Source of the DNA: Streptomyces litmocidini
Lineage (GTDB): Bacteria > Actinomycetota > Actinomycetes > Streptomycetales > Streptomycetaceae
Direction: 5' to 3'
Assembly: GCF_014649755.1 (NCBI RefSeq)
Contig: NZ_BMTQ01000014.1
Coordinates: forward strand, 62,001-126,000
DNA length: 64,000 nucleotides
This document shows, piece by piece, positions 9,343 to 19,700 of the stretch. Numbering within the stretch: the stretch's first letter is position 1; the number at the start of each line of letters is the position of its first letter. Below the pieces are notes generated by a model. It saw nothing but the letters and a program-made list of their open reading frames with translations. It was not told the DNA's origin and searched no databases. A program made the position numbers and the translations under genes.

Positions 9343-12300
9343 GTGAAGTTCGACGCGCTGATCAACGAAGGCGAGTACTTTCCGCCCTTCTACCTGGACA
9401 CGATCCTGCCCAAGCAGCTCAAGACCGGCCGCCTGAAGGAATGGGCGGCTGAGGAGCGGCACGGCCGGCCCACGCCACGGCAGGGTCTGCGCGACCTCTC
9501 CGGCCGCTACTTCGACCTACGGGTCACGGTCGGTGGCGAGGCAGAGAAGTTCAACGTCCTGCCCGACCCCGAGGCCGAAGCCGCCCAGCAGCTGGCCGCC
9601 GAAGAGCTGAAGGCGCACAGCGGCTCTGACGAGCTGCCCGCATTCCGGCCCGCGACCGGCACGCGTACGGACGACGGCCCGGAAGGGACCTGGCGGGCCG
9701 CGCTGGACACCTGGCACACGGAGGTCCTGAAGGCCCTCGGCTTCACCCCGAACCCCGGACACCTCACCGTCCACGGCGCCGCCGGACCGGTCGCCGTCCC
9801 CGTCGCCCACCACGAGCCCGGCATCGCGGTCCTGACCGGCGGCTTCGCCGACGACATCGCCGCCACCCGCGGCGACGGCCCGGCCAACCGGCTCCCCGCC
9901 CCCGTCCGCGTCGCCTCCGGCCGCACCCTCACCACGGTCACGGACCTCGCCGCCTGGTTGCTCGCCGCCGACGACGCCCCCCGCTACGCGCTCCTCCTGT
10001 TCGGCGGCATCATGGTCCTCGCCGACCGCGAGAACTACGCCCGCGGCCGGCACCTCGCGGTCAGCCTGGAGGTGGCGCTGCCCCGCAAGGGCACGAAGGG
10101 CGCGACGGCCGGTGAGATCGACGTGATCGCCGCCCTCTTCGGAGCCCAGGCCTTCCGCCCCGCCGAGGACGGCGGGGACGACGACATCGCCCGCCTGGTC
10201 GCCGAATCCCGCGACCACTCCGTCGGCGTCACCGAGACCCTGCGCGAGGGCCTGAAGGAATCCGTCCAGCTGATCGCCAACGAGGTCCTGGACCGCGCAC
10301 GACAGCAGGACGTCACCCCTGGCGAGCTTCCCGCCTGGCTCCCTGACAACCTTGCCGAGCCCGGCTCGCTCCAGCGGGTGCTGACCAAGGAGTCCCTGCG
10401 CTACCTGTACCGCATCCTCTTCCTGCTGTACGCCGAGGCCCGCCCCGAGCTCGACATCCTCCCGATGAAGAGCGCGGAATACGCCTCCGGCTACAGCGTG
10501 GCCCGGCTCCGCGAACTCGTCGTCCAGGAGAAGCTGTCCAGCGCCTCCCGCGACCGCTACCACTTCCACGACTCCCTGGACCTGCTCTTCAAGAAGGTCT
10601 TCACCGGCCACCCGGTCGCCGATACGCTCACCACCCGCGACTCCGCCGAGGTCCCCGAGAAAGGCACCGAGGCACTCGCGGAGGACGACGGCTACGAGGG
10701 CGTACGCATCGAGGCCCTGCGCTCCCGCCTCTTCGACCCCGCGTCGATAAAGCTCGTCGATGAGGTGATCGTCCACCCCGACGACCTCGACCCCGAGGGA
10801 AGGCCGCTGGATGGTGCCCGCACCCTCGACCTGCGGCTCCGCAACAAGGTCCTGCACCAGGTCCTGCGCCACCTGACCGTCGCCGAAGGCGCCGGCCGCA
10901 CCGGCCGGGGCGGCTTCATCTCGTATGCCAACCTCAGCATCAACCATCTCGGCGCCGTGTACGAGGGCCTGATGTCGTACACCGGCTTCATCGCCGACCA
11001 GCCGCTGTACGAGGTCGCCAAGGGCGGCAACCCGAGTGGCGGTTCCTGGCTTATCCGGCCGGACCAGGTCGCCTCCGGACGCTACCCGGACGGTCCCGAG
11101 GACAGCGTCTTCGTCAAGACGGACGTCAACCCCGAGACGGGGCAGCGGGTCGCGATCCCGCACAAGGTCGGCTCGTACGTCTACCGCCTCGCCGGCCGCG
11201 ACCGTCAGACCAGCGCCTCCTACTACACGCCCGAGTCCCTCACCCAGGCGACGGTGGAACAGACCCTGCGCTTCCGCCTCGACGAGAAGGGCGAGGTCGA
11301 CCCGAAGGAGCCGGAGAAGGCGTGGGTCAACGCCGCCGACGTCCTGCGCTGGCGGGTCTGCGAACCGGCCCTCGGCTCCGGTGCGTTCCTCAACGAGGCC
11401 GTCAACCAGCTCGCCGAGCTCTACCTCCGGCTCGCGCAGCGCGAGCGGGGCGTGGAGATCGACCCCGAGGACTACCAGGCCGAACTCCAGAAGGCGAAGG
11501 CCTACATCGCGTTGCACAACGCGTACGGCGTCGACCTCAACGAGACCGCCGTCGAACTGGCCGAGATCTCGCTGTGGCTGAACACCATGTACCGGGGCAT
11601 GAAGGCCCCTTGGTACGGGCTGCACCTGCACCGGGGCAACTCGCTGATCGGCGCAGCCAGGAAGGTCTACCCGGGGAACAGCCTGCGGGACGGCGGCTGG
11701 TTGACGTCGAAGGCCCCGCAGAAGCCCCGGCATGTGCCGCTGACGGAGAAGCTCAAGGCCAGGGAGGTCCACCAGTTCCTGCTGCCGGCGATGGGGTGGG
11801 GCTCCATCGGCGAGAAGGTCTCTGTACGGACCCTGAAGAAGGGCACGCCCGAGGAGGTCGTCAAGGCCGTCGTCGACGGCGACGTCGTGGACTGGCTGGA
11901 CCCGAAGCTCGTCGAGGCGATGCGGAAGTGGCGCTCGGCGATGCGGCGGAACCCGAAGGGGGACCAGAAGAAGGCGACCGGCGCCGCGCCGAAGAAGCGG
12001 ACGGTGGCGGCGCTTCCTCTGGAGACGGACGAGCTGACGCTGGACCTCGGCTTGGAGATCTGGGACCAGCCCGCGCTGGTCGCCGCCGAGCCGGTCGCGA
12101 CTGCCGCCCGGGGCACCGACGAGGACCGGGAGCCGGGCGAGAAGACCGAGACGGGCCGCCTCATCCGTCTCGCCCGGCGCGTCGAGTTCCTGTGGGACCT
12201 GGTCGTCATGCGGCTGAGGCTGTCGGAGCAGGAGATCTCCCGGCACGTGGACGTGTGGGGTGCTCCGTCGAGGGACGGCGACGGGCCCCGCCAGCCGATG

Positions 12301-14850
12301 GACCGCGACGCCGTCCTGGAAGCGCTGCATCGCAGGGGCACCCCGTACTGGCGGCTCAAGCAGCTGATGGACACCTGGTGCGCGCTGTGGTTCTGGCCGC
12401 TGGAGAAGATCGGCCAGCTCGACGGCTCGGACGACTTCGAGTACCGGCCGGGCGGCGAGGACCTGCGCGCCCTCCCGAAGGACAGCCGTCGGCGCCGCGT
12501 CGCCCTCACCAAGCTCCAGGACTGGCTGGAGTTCGCCGAGGCGGTCGTGGGGCGTGTCGACGCGACGACGGAGGAGGGGAAGCAGGGGGCGCTGCTGTCC
12601 TTCGACGGGGTCCAGAGTCTGGAGGAGCTGGACGCGAAGGAGGTCGAACTCGACGCGCTGATGCAGGAGATGTCGGCGTGGGACGACCCGCTGGCCCTCG
12701 GCGACACCTTCCCGTGGTACGAGACGGCGGCCCGGATCGCGCGGGAGCGGGGGTTCTTCCACTGGGAGCTGGACTTCGCGCATGTGTTTGCGGAGGGCGG
12801 GTTCGACTTGATGGTGGGGAACCCGCCGTGGGTGCGGCAGGAGTGGTTCGAGAACATGGTTCTCGCGGAGCTTGAGCCGTGGTTTGTGTTGGGCGGGAAG
12901 GACGCAGAGACTGATCGGGCGCGGAACGTGGCCGAGGTCTTGGCTAAGCCCCAGAATCGATCGTTCTACTTGGGCGAACTGGGGACCGTGGCGGGGGTTT
13001 CGGAGTTCCTGTCATCAACGGACACTTATCCGGAGCTGGTGGGGACGCGGCCGGACATGTACAGGGCGTTCATGCTGCTGTCGTGGCGGGCCATCGGAGA
13101 GCGCGGGGTGTCGGGACTGATTCACCCTTCGACACACCTGACTGGTTCAAAGGAGAAGGTTCTTCGGGCAGCAGCATATCGACACCTCCGTTTGCATGCG
13201 GACTTCGTGAATGAGTTGTTCCTGTTCTCGCGCCCTGTGGGAAATAGTAGCCACTTCAGTGTCAACGTGTATGGGAGTGCCAGGGATATTCAGTTCCAGC
13301 ATGTTAGCTGGTTGATGCATCCCGGCGTGCTCGTAAAGTCCGTCCGGCATACGCGGAAGAATGACCCATTGCCGGGTGTGAAGAATGAGGGGAAGTGGGA
13401 TCTTCGCCCGCATCGGCGGCGACTTATTAATGTGGACCTGGACCGCCTTGCCGAGTGGCGTGAACTTGCTGGCGAGGAGAACCCGCCGCCGATTGAGCAG
13501 ACAAAGCTGCTTTACCCCGTGACGCAGGCCGAGGAGGCGGCGATCGCGGCGCTCGCTAAGTGGCCGCGCCGACTTGGCGAACTCGATCCTCGGATCACTA
13601 TCGGATACTATGAGACGCAGGATCGGGCGGCTGGCTACTTCTCTTGGGTTCCTGGGTCGGTTGAGTCCTGGAAGGACGTCATCCTGCAAGGTCCCCTATT
13701 CAGCGTCGCTACCCCCTATCACAAGCAGCCGCCGGAAGGGGGATCGAAGAGTGTGCGTGACTATGTGGCTTGGGACCACCTGAACCTTAAGGTGGACGCT
13801 GTGCCACGTACGAACTACAGGCCCCTTGCCGCCCGCTCAAGGTTCGTTGGCGCGCAGGAGCGCTGGGTGGATGAGAGGCGGCTGGCTAAGCTTCTCAACG
13901 ACCCGGTTGCAGTCGCGGCAGCAGAGCGGGATGTGAGGGCGGCTAACCCCGAGCTGGGAGAATCTGACTTCGTTCAGGCGGTCGAGGCGTTGCTTACAGC
14001 GGCGAGCATGCGACCGTACTCGGAGTTCTTTCGAGTGGCCTGGCGCGAGATGATTGCCTCTGATACCGAGCGGAGCTTGTATGCCGTGCTCGTGCCACCC
14101 GGGGCTAATCACATTCACGCGGTGCGCAGCGCAGCGCTCTCGTCATCGCGTCTCACCGCGCTCGTGGCGGGCTTCTTTGCCGGGATCCCCCTGGACTACT
14201 TCCTGCGGAGCTCGGGACGAGGTCACCTCGATGTCTCGGATGCGAAGGTAATGCCCGCGCCCACGCCAGGCCACCCCCTGGAGCAGGCCCTCCTCCTCCG
14301 CACCCTCCGGCTCAACGCCCAGACCAACGCCTACGCCCCTCTCTGGGAAGAGCTCTACGACCCCGCCTGGCAGCAGGACACCTGGGCCGCCTCGGTAAAC
14401 TGGCCCGATAACATCCCCCCGCTCACCGAGGGTGTCGGGCCCGATTGGACGCGCGACACGCCTCTCCGCGCCGAGTTCGCGCGCCGCGCCGCCCTCGTCG
14501 AGATCGACGCGCTCGTCGCCGTCTGGCTCGGGATCAGCGCGGACGAGCTGGTCGCCATGTACGACGCCCGGTTCCCCGTGCTTCAGCAGTACGAGGAGAA
14601 CATGTGGTTCGACGCCAAGGGGCGCCGCATCGCGAAGGCGCATCAGCAGTACGGGTACGGGCAGCCCAAGGACGCGTGGAAGCAGTTGAGCAAGCCCGAG
14701 GCGTTCCCCTGGGAGCACGAGGTGCCCGACGGGTACACCGCGCCCCTCTACCGGGCCGACCGCAAGGCCGAGATGCGGACCGCCCACGCCGAGTTCACGC
14801 GGCGGATGCGGCAGGCCGGCTGGGAGCCCGGTGACACGCGGGCCCCGTAG
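9343..14850 (+). CDS. Large N6-adenine DNA methyltransferase (Eco57I/PglX/DrmMI-like)
   Basis: From GTG 9343 (AGGAG eight bases upstream) the product is about 1835 residues, large for the family. The SAM-binding motif I EPALGSGAFLNEA lies near 674 and the catalytic motif IV NPPW at ~1160, giving the gamma-type order of Eco57I-like adenine methyltransferases. The N-terminal ~650 residues resemble the accessory part of PglX/type IIG enzymes; I do not see a clear PD-(D/E)XK nuclease. About 480 residues, partly Lys/Arg-rich, lie between motifs I and IV. After motif IV, from ~12,780 to ~14,260, GC and codon use change sharply, where the target-recognition domain should be. It likely marks host DNA for the adjacent helicase. 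The gene ends at a hairpin terminator. Confidence 0.85.
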   Translation: MKFDALINEGEYFPPFYLDTILPKQLKTGRLKEWAAEERHGRPTPRQGLRDLSGRYFDLRVTVGGEAEKFNVLPDPEAEAAQQLAAEELKAHSGSDELPAFRPATGTRTDDGPEGTWRAALDTWHTEVLKALGFTPNPGHLTVHGAAGPVAVPVAHHEPGIAVLTGGFADDIAATRGDGPANRLPAPVRVASGRTLTTVTDLAAWLLAADDAPRYALLLFGGIMVLADRENYARGRHLAVSLEVALPRKGTKGATAGEIDVIAALFGAQAFRPAEDGGDDDIARLVAESRDHSVGVTETLREGLKESVQLIANEVLDRARQQDVTPGELPAWLPDNLAEPGSLQRVLTKESLRYLYRILFLLYAEARPELDILPMKSAEYASGYSVARLRELVVQEKLSSASRDRYHFHDSLDLLFKKVFTGHPVADTLTTRDSAEVPEKGTEALAEDDGYEGVRIEALRSRLFDPASIKLVDEVIVHPDDLDPEGRPLDGARTLDLRLRNKVLHQVLRHLTVAEGAGRTGRGGFISYANLSINHLGAVYEGLMSYTGFIADQPLYEVAKGGNPSGGSWLIRPDQVASGRYPDGPEDSVFVKTDVNPETGQRVAIPHKVGSYVYRLAGRDRQTSASYYTPESLTQATVEQTLRFRLDEKGEVDPKEPEKAWVNAADVLRWRVCEPALGSGAFLNEAVNQLAELYLRLAQRERGVEIDPEDYQAELQKAKAYIALHNAYGVDLNETAVELAEISLWLNTMYRGMKAPWYGLHLHRGNSLIGAARKVYPGNSLRDGGWLTSKAPQKPRHVPLTEKLKAREVHQFLLPAMGWGSIGEKVSVRTLKKGTPEEVVKAVVDGDVVDWLDPKLVEAMRKWRSAMRRNPKGDQKKATGAAPKKRTVAALPLETDELTLDLGLEIWDQPALVAAEPVATAARGTDEDREPGEKTETGRLIRLARRVEFLWDLVVMRLRLSEQEISRHVDVWGAPSRDGDGPRQPMDRDAVLEALHRRGTPYWRLKQLMDTWCALWFWPLEKIGQLDGSDDFEYRPGGEDLRALPKDSRRRRVALTKLQDWLEFAEAVVGRVDATTEEGKQGALLSFDGVQSLEELDAKEVELDALMQEMSAWDDPLALGDTFPWYETAARIARERGFFHWELDFAHVFAEGGFDLMVGNPPWVRQEWFENMVLAELEPWFVLGGKDAETDRARNVAEVLAKPQNRSFYLGELGTVAGVSEFLSSTDTYPELVGTRPDMYRAFMLLSWRAIGERGVSGLIHPSTHLTGSKEKVLRAAAYRHLRLHADFVNELFLFSRPVGNSSHFSVNVYGSARDIQFQHVSWLMHPGVLVKSVRHTRKNDPLPGVKNEGKWDLRPHRRRLINVDLDRLAEWRELAGEENPPPIEQTKLLYPVTQAEEAAIAALAKWPRRLGELDPRITIGYYETQDRAAGYFSWVPGSVESWKDVILQGPLFSVATPYHKQPPEGGSKSVRDYVAWDHLNLKVDAVPRTNYRPLAARSRFVGAQERWVDERRLAKLLNDPVAVAAAERDVRAANPELGESDFVQAVEALLTAASMRPYSEFFRVAWREMIASDTERSLYAVLVPPGANHIHAVRSAALSSSRLTALVAGFFAGIPLDYFLRSSGRGHLDVSDAKVMPAPTPGHPLEQALLLRTLRLNAQTNAYAPLWEELYDPAWQQDTWAASVNWPDNIPPLTEGVGPDWTRDTPLRAEFARRAALVEIDALVAVWLGISADELVAMYDARFPVLQQYEENMWFDAKGRRIAKAHQQYGYGQPKDAWKQLSKPEAFPWEHEVPDGYTAPLYRADRKAEMRTAHAEFTRRMRQAGWEPGDTRAP

Positions 14851-14883
14851 GACGCTGGGGCCTGATCCCGGACCCGTAAGGAC

Positions 14884-14921
14884 GAGAGCCCTGCTGTCCG
14901 ACACGGACCGGCAGGGCTCTC
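14884..14921. terminator. Hairpin terminator between convergent methyltransferase and DUF397 genes
   Basis: A perfect 11-bp inverted repeat GAGAGCCCTGC (14884-14894) pairs with 14911-14921 around a 16-nt loop. It sits between a plus-strand and a minus-strand gene end, so it can serve both. Confidence 0.7.
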
Positions 14922-14943
14922 GCGCGTACAAGCACCAGCTGTA

Positions 14944-15132
14944 CTACTCCGCCGAGGCGAGCCCGACGAACCCCGCCCACGCCTCACGCGACACCTGGAG
15001 GGCTGGCCGGGACAGGTCCTTGGAGTCACGGACGTGCACGGCTCCCGTGCCGTCCGCGACCTCGACGCAGTCGCCACCTTCGGTTCCGCTGTAGCTGCTC
15101 TTGAACCAGCCGAGGGGCTCAGCGTTGTTCAT
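14944..15132 (-). CDS. DUF397 domain-containing protein
   Basis: This 62-residue protein shows the DUF397 signature: WFKSSYSGTEGGDCVEVAD near the start, then VHVRDSKD and a tail with AWAGFVGLA. DUF397 proteins occur in Streptomyces next to XRE/DUF5753 regulators and HATPase-like proteins and often act with the regulator, sometimes as toxin-like partners; the exact role here is unknown. The start codon overlaps the stop of the upstream XRE gene by 4 bp, so translation is coupled. Confidence 0.88.
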   Translation of the reverse strand: MNNAEPLGWFKSSYSGTEGGDCVEVADGTGAVHVRDSKDLSRPALQVSREAWAGFVGLASAE

Positions 15133-15989
15133 AGCTCTCCCAGCAACTTCTCGATGAACTCCAGTGACTCTCGCGGGGTGAGAGCCTGTGAACGGATGAT
15201 CCCATAGCGCGCGGCGGCGAGAACCGTCTCCTCCGGGTCGGTCGCCAAGGTGCTGGTGTTCTGTGCCTCGACGTAAAGGAACTTCTTGCCGTCCTTGCGC
15301 GTGACGACCGTGAACGGGCCGTTCACGCCTGCGTTGTCCTCACAGTCAGTCGGCATGATCTGAAGCTCGACATTGCGTTTCTGGCCGATCAGGAGGAGGT
15401 GTTCCAACTGGCTCCGTATGACGTCCTTGCCGCCGTACCGGTGCCTCAGTACCGACTCGTCCGTGACGAAGCTCAGCAGAGGAGCTGGATGTCGGTCGAA
15501 GATGTCCTGGCGGGCTAGTCGGGCCGTCACGCGCTGCTCGATCGTCTCCGTATCCAGCGGTGGGCGTCGCATAGCAAGGAGCGCTCTCATGTACTCCTCT
15601 GTCTGGAGCAGACCCTTGACCACCATGGTGTCGTAGGCGAGGAGCTCTACCGCCTGCTTCTCCAGCTGCGCCATCCCCTGGAAGAACACCGGGTACTGCG
15701 CCTTCTCCACCTGCTCCTTCCACACCGACAGCAGACCGCCCGCGTCCAGCACCTCATCCGCCCGGTCGATCGCCCTCGGTGGCGGAATCCTCCGTCCCTG
15801 CTCGAACGACGCGATCGTCGACGCCGAGTACCCCAGCCGCTTCCCGAGCTCCTCCCGCTCCATCCCTGCCCGCACCCGCAGCGTCTTCAGGCTCTGCCCG
15901 AACGCCGCGACAACGCCCTGACCCGACTTGTCCGTCGCCCGTCCGCCGTCTGGTGCCTCGGCTTCGCGTTCCGTCTGCTCCGCCGTCAT
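15129..15989 (-). CDS. XRE-family helix-turn-helix regulator with DUF5753
   Basis: The protein is about 286 residues from ATG 15989. The frame continues upstream to TTG 16040, but that extension looks non-coding. The HTH is in LKTLRVRAGMEREELGKRLG and YSASTIASFEQGRRIPPP. The following ~190 residues match the DUF5753 ligand/partner domain (QTEEYMRALL, VTARLARQDIF, FVTDESVLRHRYG). Such regulators work with DUF397 partners and control development or secondary metabolism. Here it separates two defence operons and faces away from the second, so local control is possible but unproven. Confidence 0.88.
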   Translation of the reverse strand: MTAEQTEREAEAPDGGRATDKSGQGVVAAFGQSLKTLRVRAGMEREELGKRLGYSASTIASFEQGRRIPPPRAIDRADEVLDAGGLLSVWKEQVEKAQYPVFFQGMAQLEKQAVELLAYDTMVVKGLLQTEEYMRALLAMRRPPLDTETIEQRVTARLARQDIFDRHPAPLLSFVTDESVLRHRYGGKDVIRSQLEHLLLIGQKRNVELQIMPTDCEDNAGVNGPFTVVTRKDGKKFLYVEAQNTSTLATDPEETVLAAARYGIIRSQALTPRESLEFIEKLLGEL

Positions 15990-16101
15990 CCCACCCTGCT
16001 TCCGCCGTGCCACGTACCGGCGCCCGCACCGCGCGTACAAGCGGATCGCGTCAGTGCGTCACCACTGGTCACGCTACGCCACTACGAGGACCGTGGTGGT
16101 C

Positions 16102-16521
16102 ATGACGAGCAACCTCGACAGCCCCAACCGCATCGCCCAACACTCCATCCCCTCCCCGTACTTGAGCACCCATACCTTCGCCATGCGCTTCACCTCCACG
16201 CCCCGCGCTGCCCGCCTCGCCCGTCACTTGGTCGCCGTACGGCTCGACGAGTGGGGCGTGCCGTACGGGACGGAGCCGCACGAGTCGGTGGTGCTGATCG
16301 CCGGGGAGCTGACCGCGAACGCGGTACGGCACGGACACGTCCCGGGACGCGACTTCCACCTCCTTCTCCGCGTCACCACCCCGCCCCGGCCGACCGTCCG
16401 GGTCGAGGTGACCGACACCCGCGCCGAACGACTCCCTCCCCGTCCCGGAGAGCTCCCCGCCCCGCACGGGGACGGCGGTCGCGGGCTACTGGCCGAAGGG
16501 CTCGCCGCCCGCTGGGACTGA
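16102..16521 (+). CDS. HATPase-like (RsbW/anti-sigma-type) ATP-binding protein, C-terminally truncated
   Basis: About 139 residues from ATG 16102. The N box ELTANAVRHGHVPG and the G box GDGGRGLLAEG are those of GHKL-fold ATP-binding proteins that accompany XRE/DUF397 pairs in Streptomyces. An in-frame TGA at 16519-16521 ends the protein after LAARWD. The same frame continues for 25 codons, encoding TPGPGKTVWAEYELLP, to a second TGA at 16594-16596, and this looks like the conserved C-terminal strand of the family. The TGA is therefore probably a recent nonsense change; the core fold may survive. Confidence 0.75.
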   Translation: MTSNLDSPNRIAQHSIPSPYLSTHTFAMRFTSTPRAARLARHLVAVRLDEWGVPYGTEPHESVVLIAGELTANAVRHGHVPGRDFHLLLRVTTPPRPTVRVEVTDTRAERLPPRPGELPAPHGDGGRGLLAEGLAARWD

Positions 16522-16596
16522 CACCCGAGGACCCCGGGGCCGGGGAAGACGGTCTGGGCCGAGTACGAGCTGCTCCCCACGACGGCCGGCCCCTGA
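16522..16596 (+). pseudogene. Orphaned C-terminal tail of the HATPase-like gene
   Basis: These 25 codons continue the upstream reading frame after the premature TGA and encode a tail containing GPGKTVWAEYE, typical of intact family members. No start codon or ribosome site serves them on their own. Confidence 0.5.
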
Positions 16597-16759
16597 CGCG
16601 AGCCGTCCGCCGGATCCACGCGAACGGGCCGGAGCTGTCGGTCCTCCCTCGTAGAGTGGAGCGTGATCGATCCTGGTCATTCCTGATGAGCCACCGAGGG
16701 GGCGGCCGGATCGCGCACCACCACGGGACGGCAACGGGAAGACGGGGGCCACGCACGTC
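16597..16759 (+). promoter_or_regulatory. Putative promoter region of the helicase-Wadjet operon
   Basis: A 163-bp spacer precedes the six-gene operon. TAGAGT at 16652-16657 resembles a HrdB -10 box and has the same CGTAGA context as the candidate -10 before the kinase gene. I see no good -35 box. Confidence 0.3.
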
Positions 16760-19700
16760 ATGCGACCCACACTCGCCGCGCAGACACTGCGCGACACCAC
16801 GGTCGAGTACCTGACGACGACGTTCGCGTTGGCCGAGCCCGACACCCAGGAAGCCCTGGAAGACTTCCTCACGGACCCGGCCGACGGTCTCTTCCGGGGG
16901 CCTTACCTGCGGATCCGGCGGCCCTTCCGGCCTGCGGCGGACGGCTGGCAGGAGCGGCTCGACTGGTATCCGGCGGACTTCCAGCCGTACGCCCACCAGG
17001 CCGAGTCCTTCGTGCGGCTGAGCAGCAAGGACGGGCACCGGCCCGAGCCGACGCTGGTCACCACCGGTACCGGCTCAGGAAAGACGGAGTCCTTCCTTAT
17101 CCCCGTCCTTGATCACTGCCGGCGGGAGCGAGAGGCCGGGCGGGCGGGGATCAAGGCGATCCTGCTGTATCCGATGAACGCCCTCGCCGGTGACCAGGCG
17201 CAGCGCCTCGGTGATCTCCTCGACCAGGACGCGCGGCTCAGCGAGGTGACGGCCGGGCTGTACATCGGTGAGGCGTCCTCCCGGGGCACCTCGCCGTACG
17301 GGCGGGTGATGGTGGACCGGGCGGAGATCCGCCGCAATCCACCGGACATCCTGATCACCAACTACAAGATGCTCGACCTGCTGCTCCAACGGCAGCAGGA
17401 CACTCCGCTGTGGGGGGACGCCGACCTGACATACATCGTCATCGACGAGTTCCACACCTACGACGGCGCACAGGGCACCGACGTGGCGATGCTGCTGCGG
17501 CGGCTCGCTGCCGTTGTCGGCGCGGCCGAGGACGGGCGCCCGCTGGGGCGGATCTGCCCGGTAGCGACCTCCGCGACGCTCGGCTCCGCCGGAGGCGCGG
17601 ACGGCGCGGGATCCGGCCCGCGGGCCATGCTGGACGTGGCCTCGCAGGTGTTCGGCGTGCGGTTCCCCGACGACGCCGTGATCGGGGAGGACCGGCGGGA
17701 CGCCGAAGAGTTCCTGCTTCCTGTCGACCGCTCGCTGCCGCTCCCGTCGCCTGGCGAGCTGGCCGGCCTGCCGGACCCGGCGCGCACCCCAGGCGGCATG
17801 GACGCCGTCGCGCGCGCCACCCTCGGCTGTGACACGGCCGACCCGCGCGAGCTGGGGCGGCGCCTGCTCGCCCACCCGCTCACCCACGAATTGCTCCGGG
17901 CCAAGGACGCGCCCCTGACCGCCGTGGAGGCCCTGGAGACCTTCCCCGACGCCTCGGCCTGGCGCGCCGAGGCCGAAAGGAACCCCGAGACCGCCGCCCG
18001 CGCCCTCGCGCGCTTCGTGGCGCTGATCTCGGTCGCACGTGATCCGAAGCCCGGCCCCGATGGCCGGGACCGGCCGCTGCTGCTCGTGGAGAACCACCTG
18101 TGGTTGCGGGCGCTGTCGCGTGTGCTGCGTTTCGTCGCTGCTGAGCCGGTGTTCTCCTGGTCGGACGCCGACCAGGTCGCCCTTGCCGAGCAGGACCGCG
18201 CGGCGGCCGAGCGGCGGTCCCTCGCCGTGGCGGCGCAGACGGAGCGGAGGCTGCGCGTGCGTGGGGCCGGGCGGCTGCCCGCCGCGTACTGCCGGCACTG
18301 CGGCCGCTCCGGCTGGGCGGCGATCTGCCCCGACCGCGACCCGCAGAACCTGCACTACGCCCCGGAGGAGATCTACCGTGCCGCCGCGTCACGCGGCGCC
18401 GCGAAGGGGCGCGTGAGGGCTATGATCGCGGCCACCCCGCCCGAGGCGGCCGAGCAGGCGCGGGCGCTGCTTGCCCGACGGGCCGCCCATAGGGGCCGCA
18501 AGGGGGCCGCACACGACGCGAGCCTGCTGGTCCTGGAGAACAACGGGCGAGCCCTTCGCCGGCTCGATCCGGACGAGGTTCTGCCTGAGGGGGATGAGGG
18601 CCCGGTCGCTCCGGAACCGGAGAACGGCGTCTACGTGTGGGTGTGGTTCGACAACCAGGAGAGGGCCGACTACGCAGAGCAGGACCGTTGCCCCGCCTGC
18701 GGACAGTCCCAGGGCATCCGCTTCCTCGGTGCCGGTGTCGCCCCGCTCGCCTCGGTCGTCGTCACCCAGCTCTTCACCGGCGGGGAGCTGCCGAAGGCGG
18801 ACGAGCAGGGGCGGGACCGCCGCAAGACACTGATCTTCAACGACTCCGTGCAGGACGCCGCCCATCGCGCCGGGTTCGTGGCCAGCCGCTCCTGGAAGTT
18901 CTCGCTGCGCTCGCTCCTCCACGACCAGCTGGTGGCCGGGATCGCGGCGAATCCGGAGTACGCGGCCGACGGGGTGCCGCTCAACGAGTTGATCGCCTCG
19001 CTCGTGACCCGGGCCGCCGAGCCGGGGGAGCGGCTCCTGGCTGCCGTCGTACCGCCCGACCTGGACACCATCGACCCGGTCAAGCGACTCCTCGACGGCA
19101 AGAAGAACATCACCAAGGCCACGTGGAAGCTCGTCGGCGAGCGCCTCGCCTTCAACACGCTGCTTGAGTTCGGCCTCCATTCCCGGCTCGGTCGGACCCT
19201 GGAACTGACCCGCACGGTCGCGGCCGAAGTGCACCTGCCCCATCCCGAGAAGGCAGCCAAGGCGGCCGAGGCCCTGTTCGACGTCCAGCTAGGGGAGCAG
19301 CTCCCCCTGGCACCGGACGCACCGGGCGAGGGCCACGACATCCCGTCCGTCGGACAGGGACGGCAGTCCGGGCCGCCCGCCGAGGGCGACCCTGGGCGGC
19401 TGCGCTACTTCGAGGGATTCGTCCGCGGCCTGCTCGAACACCTCCGGCAGGTCGGCGGCATCCACCACCGATGGCTCGACGCCTTCATCGACGGGGACGG
19501 ACGCAACCGCTACCTCCTCTCGACCGCCCGGCCCCCGGGCATGCCGGCCTTCGGACGCCAGTCCGAGTTCCCGGCGTTCGTCCTCGTCGGCGCCGGCGGC
19601 GGCCGGACCGAGTTCGAACGGGTCGACACCCGCGACAGCTGGTACGTCGACTTCACCCGCCGCTGCCTCGGCCTGGACCGGGAAGCCGCGGGGAAGTACC

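Noticed and set aside
9517..12783. 1088-codon minus-strand open frame
   Set aside because: It lies wholly antisense to the methyltransferase, has low-complexity composition and no domain.
12780..14260. Frameshift or inserted foreign gene in the methyltransferase
   Set aside because: The reading frame is continuous and the protein remains plausible, so domain exchange is preferred.
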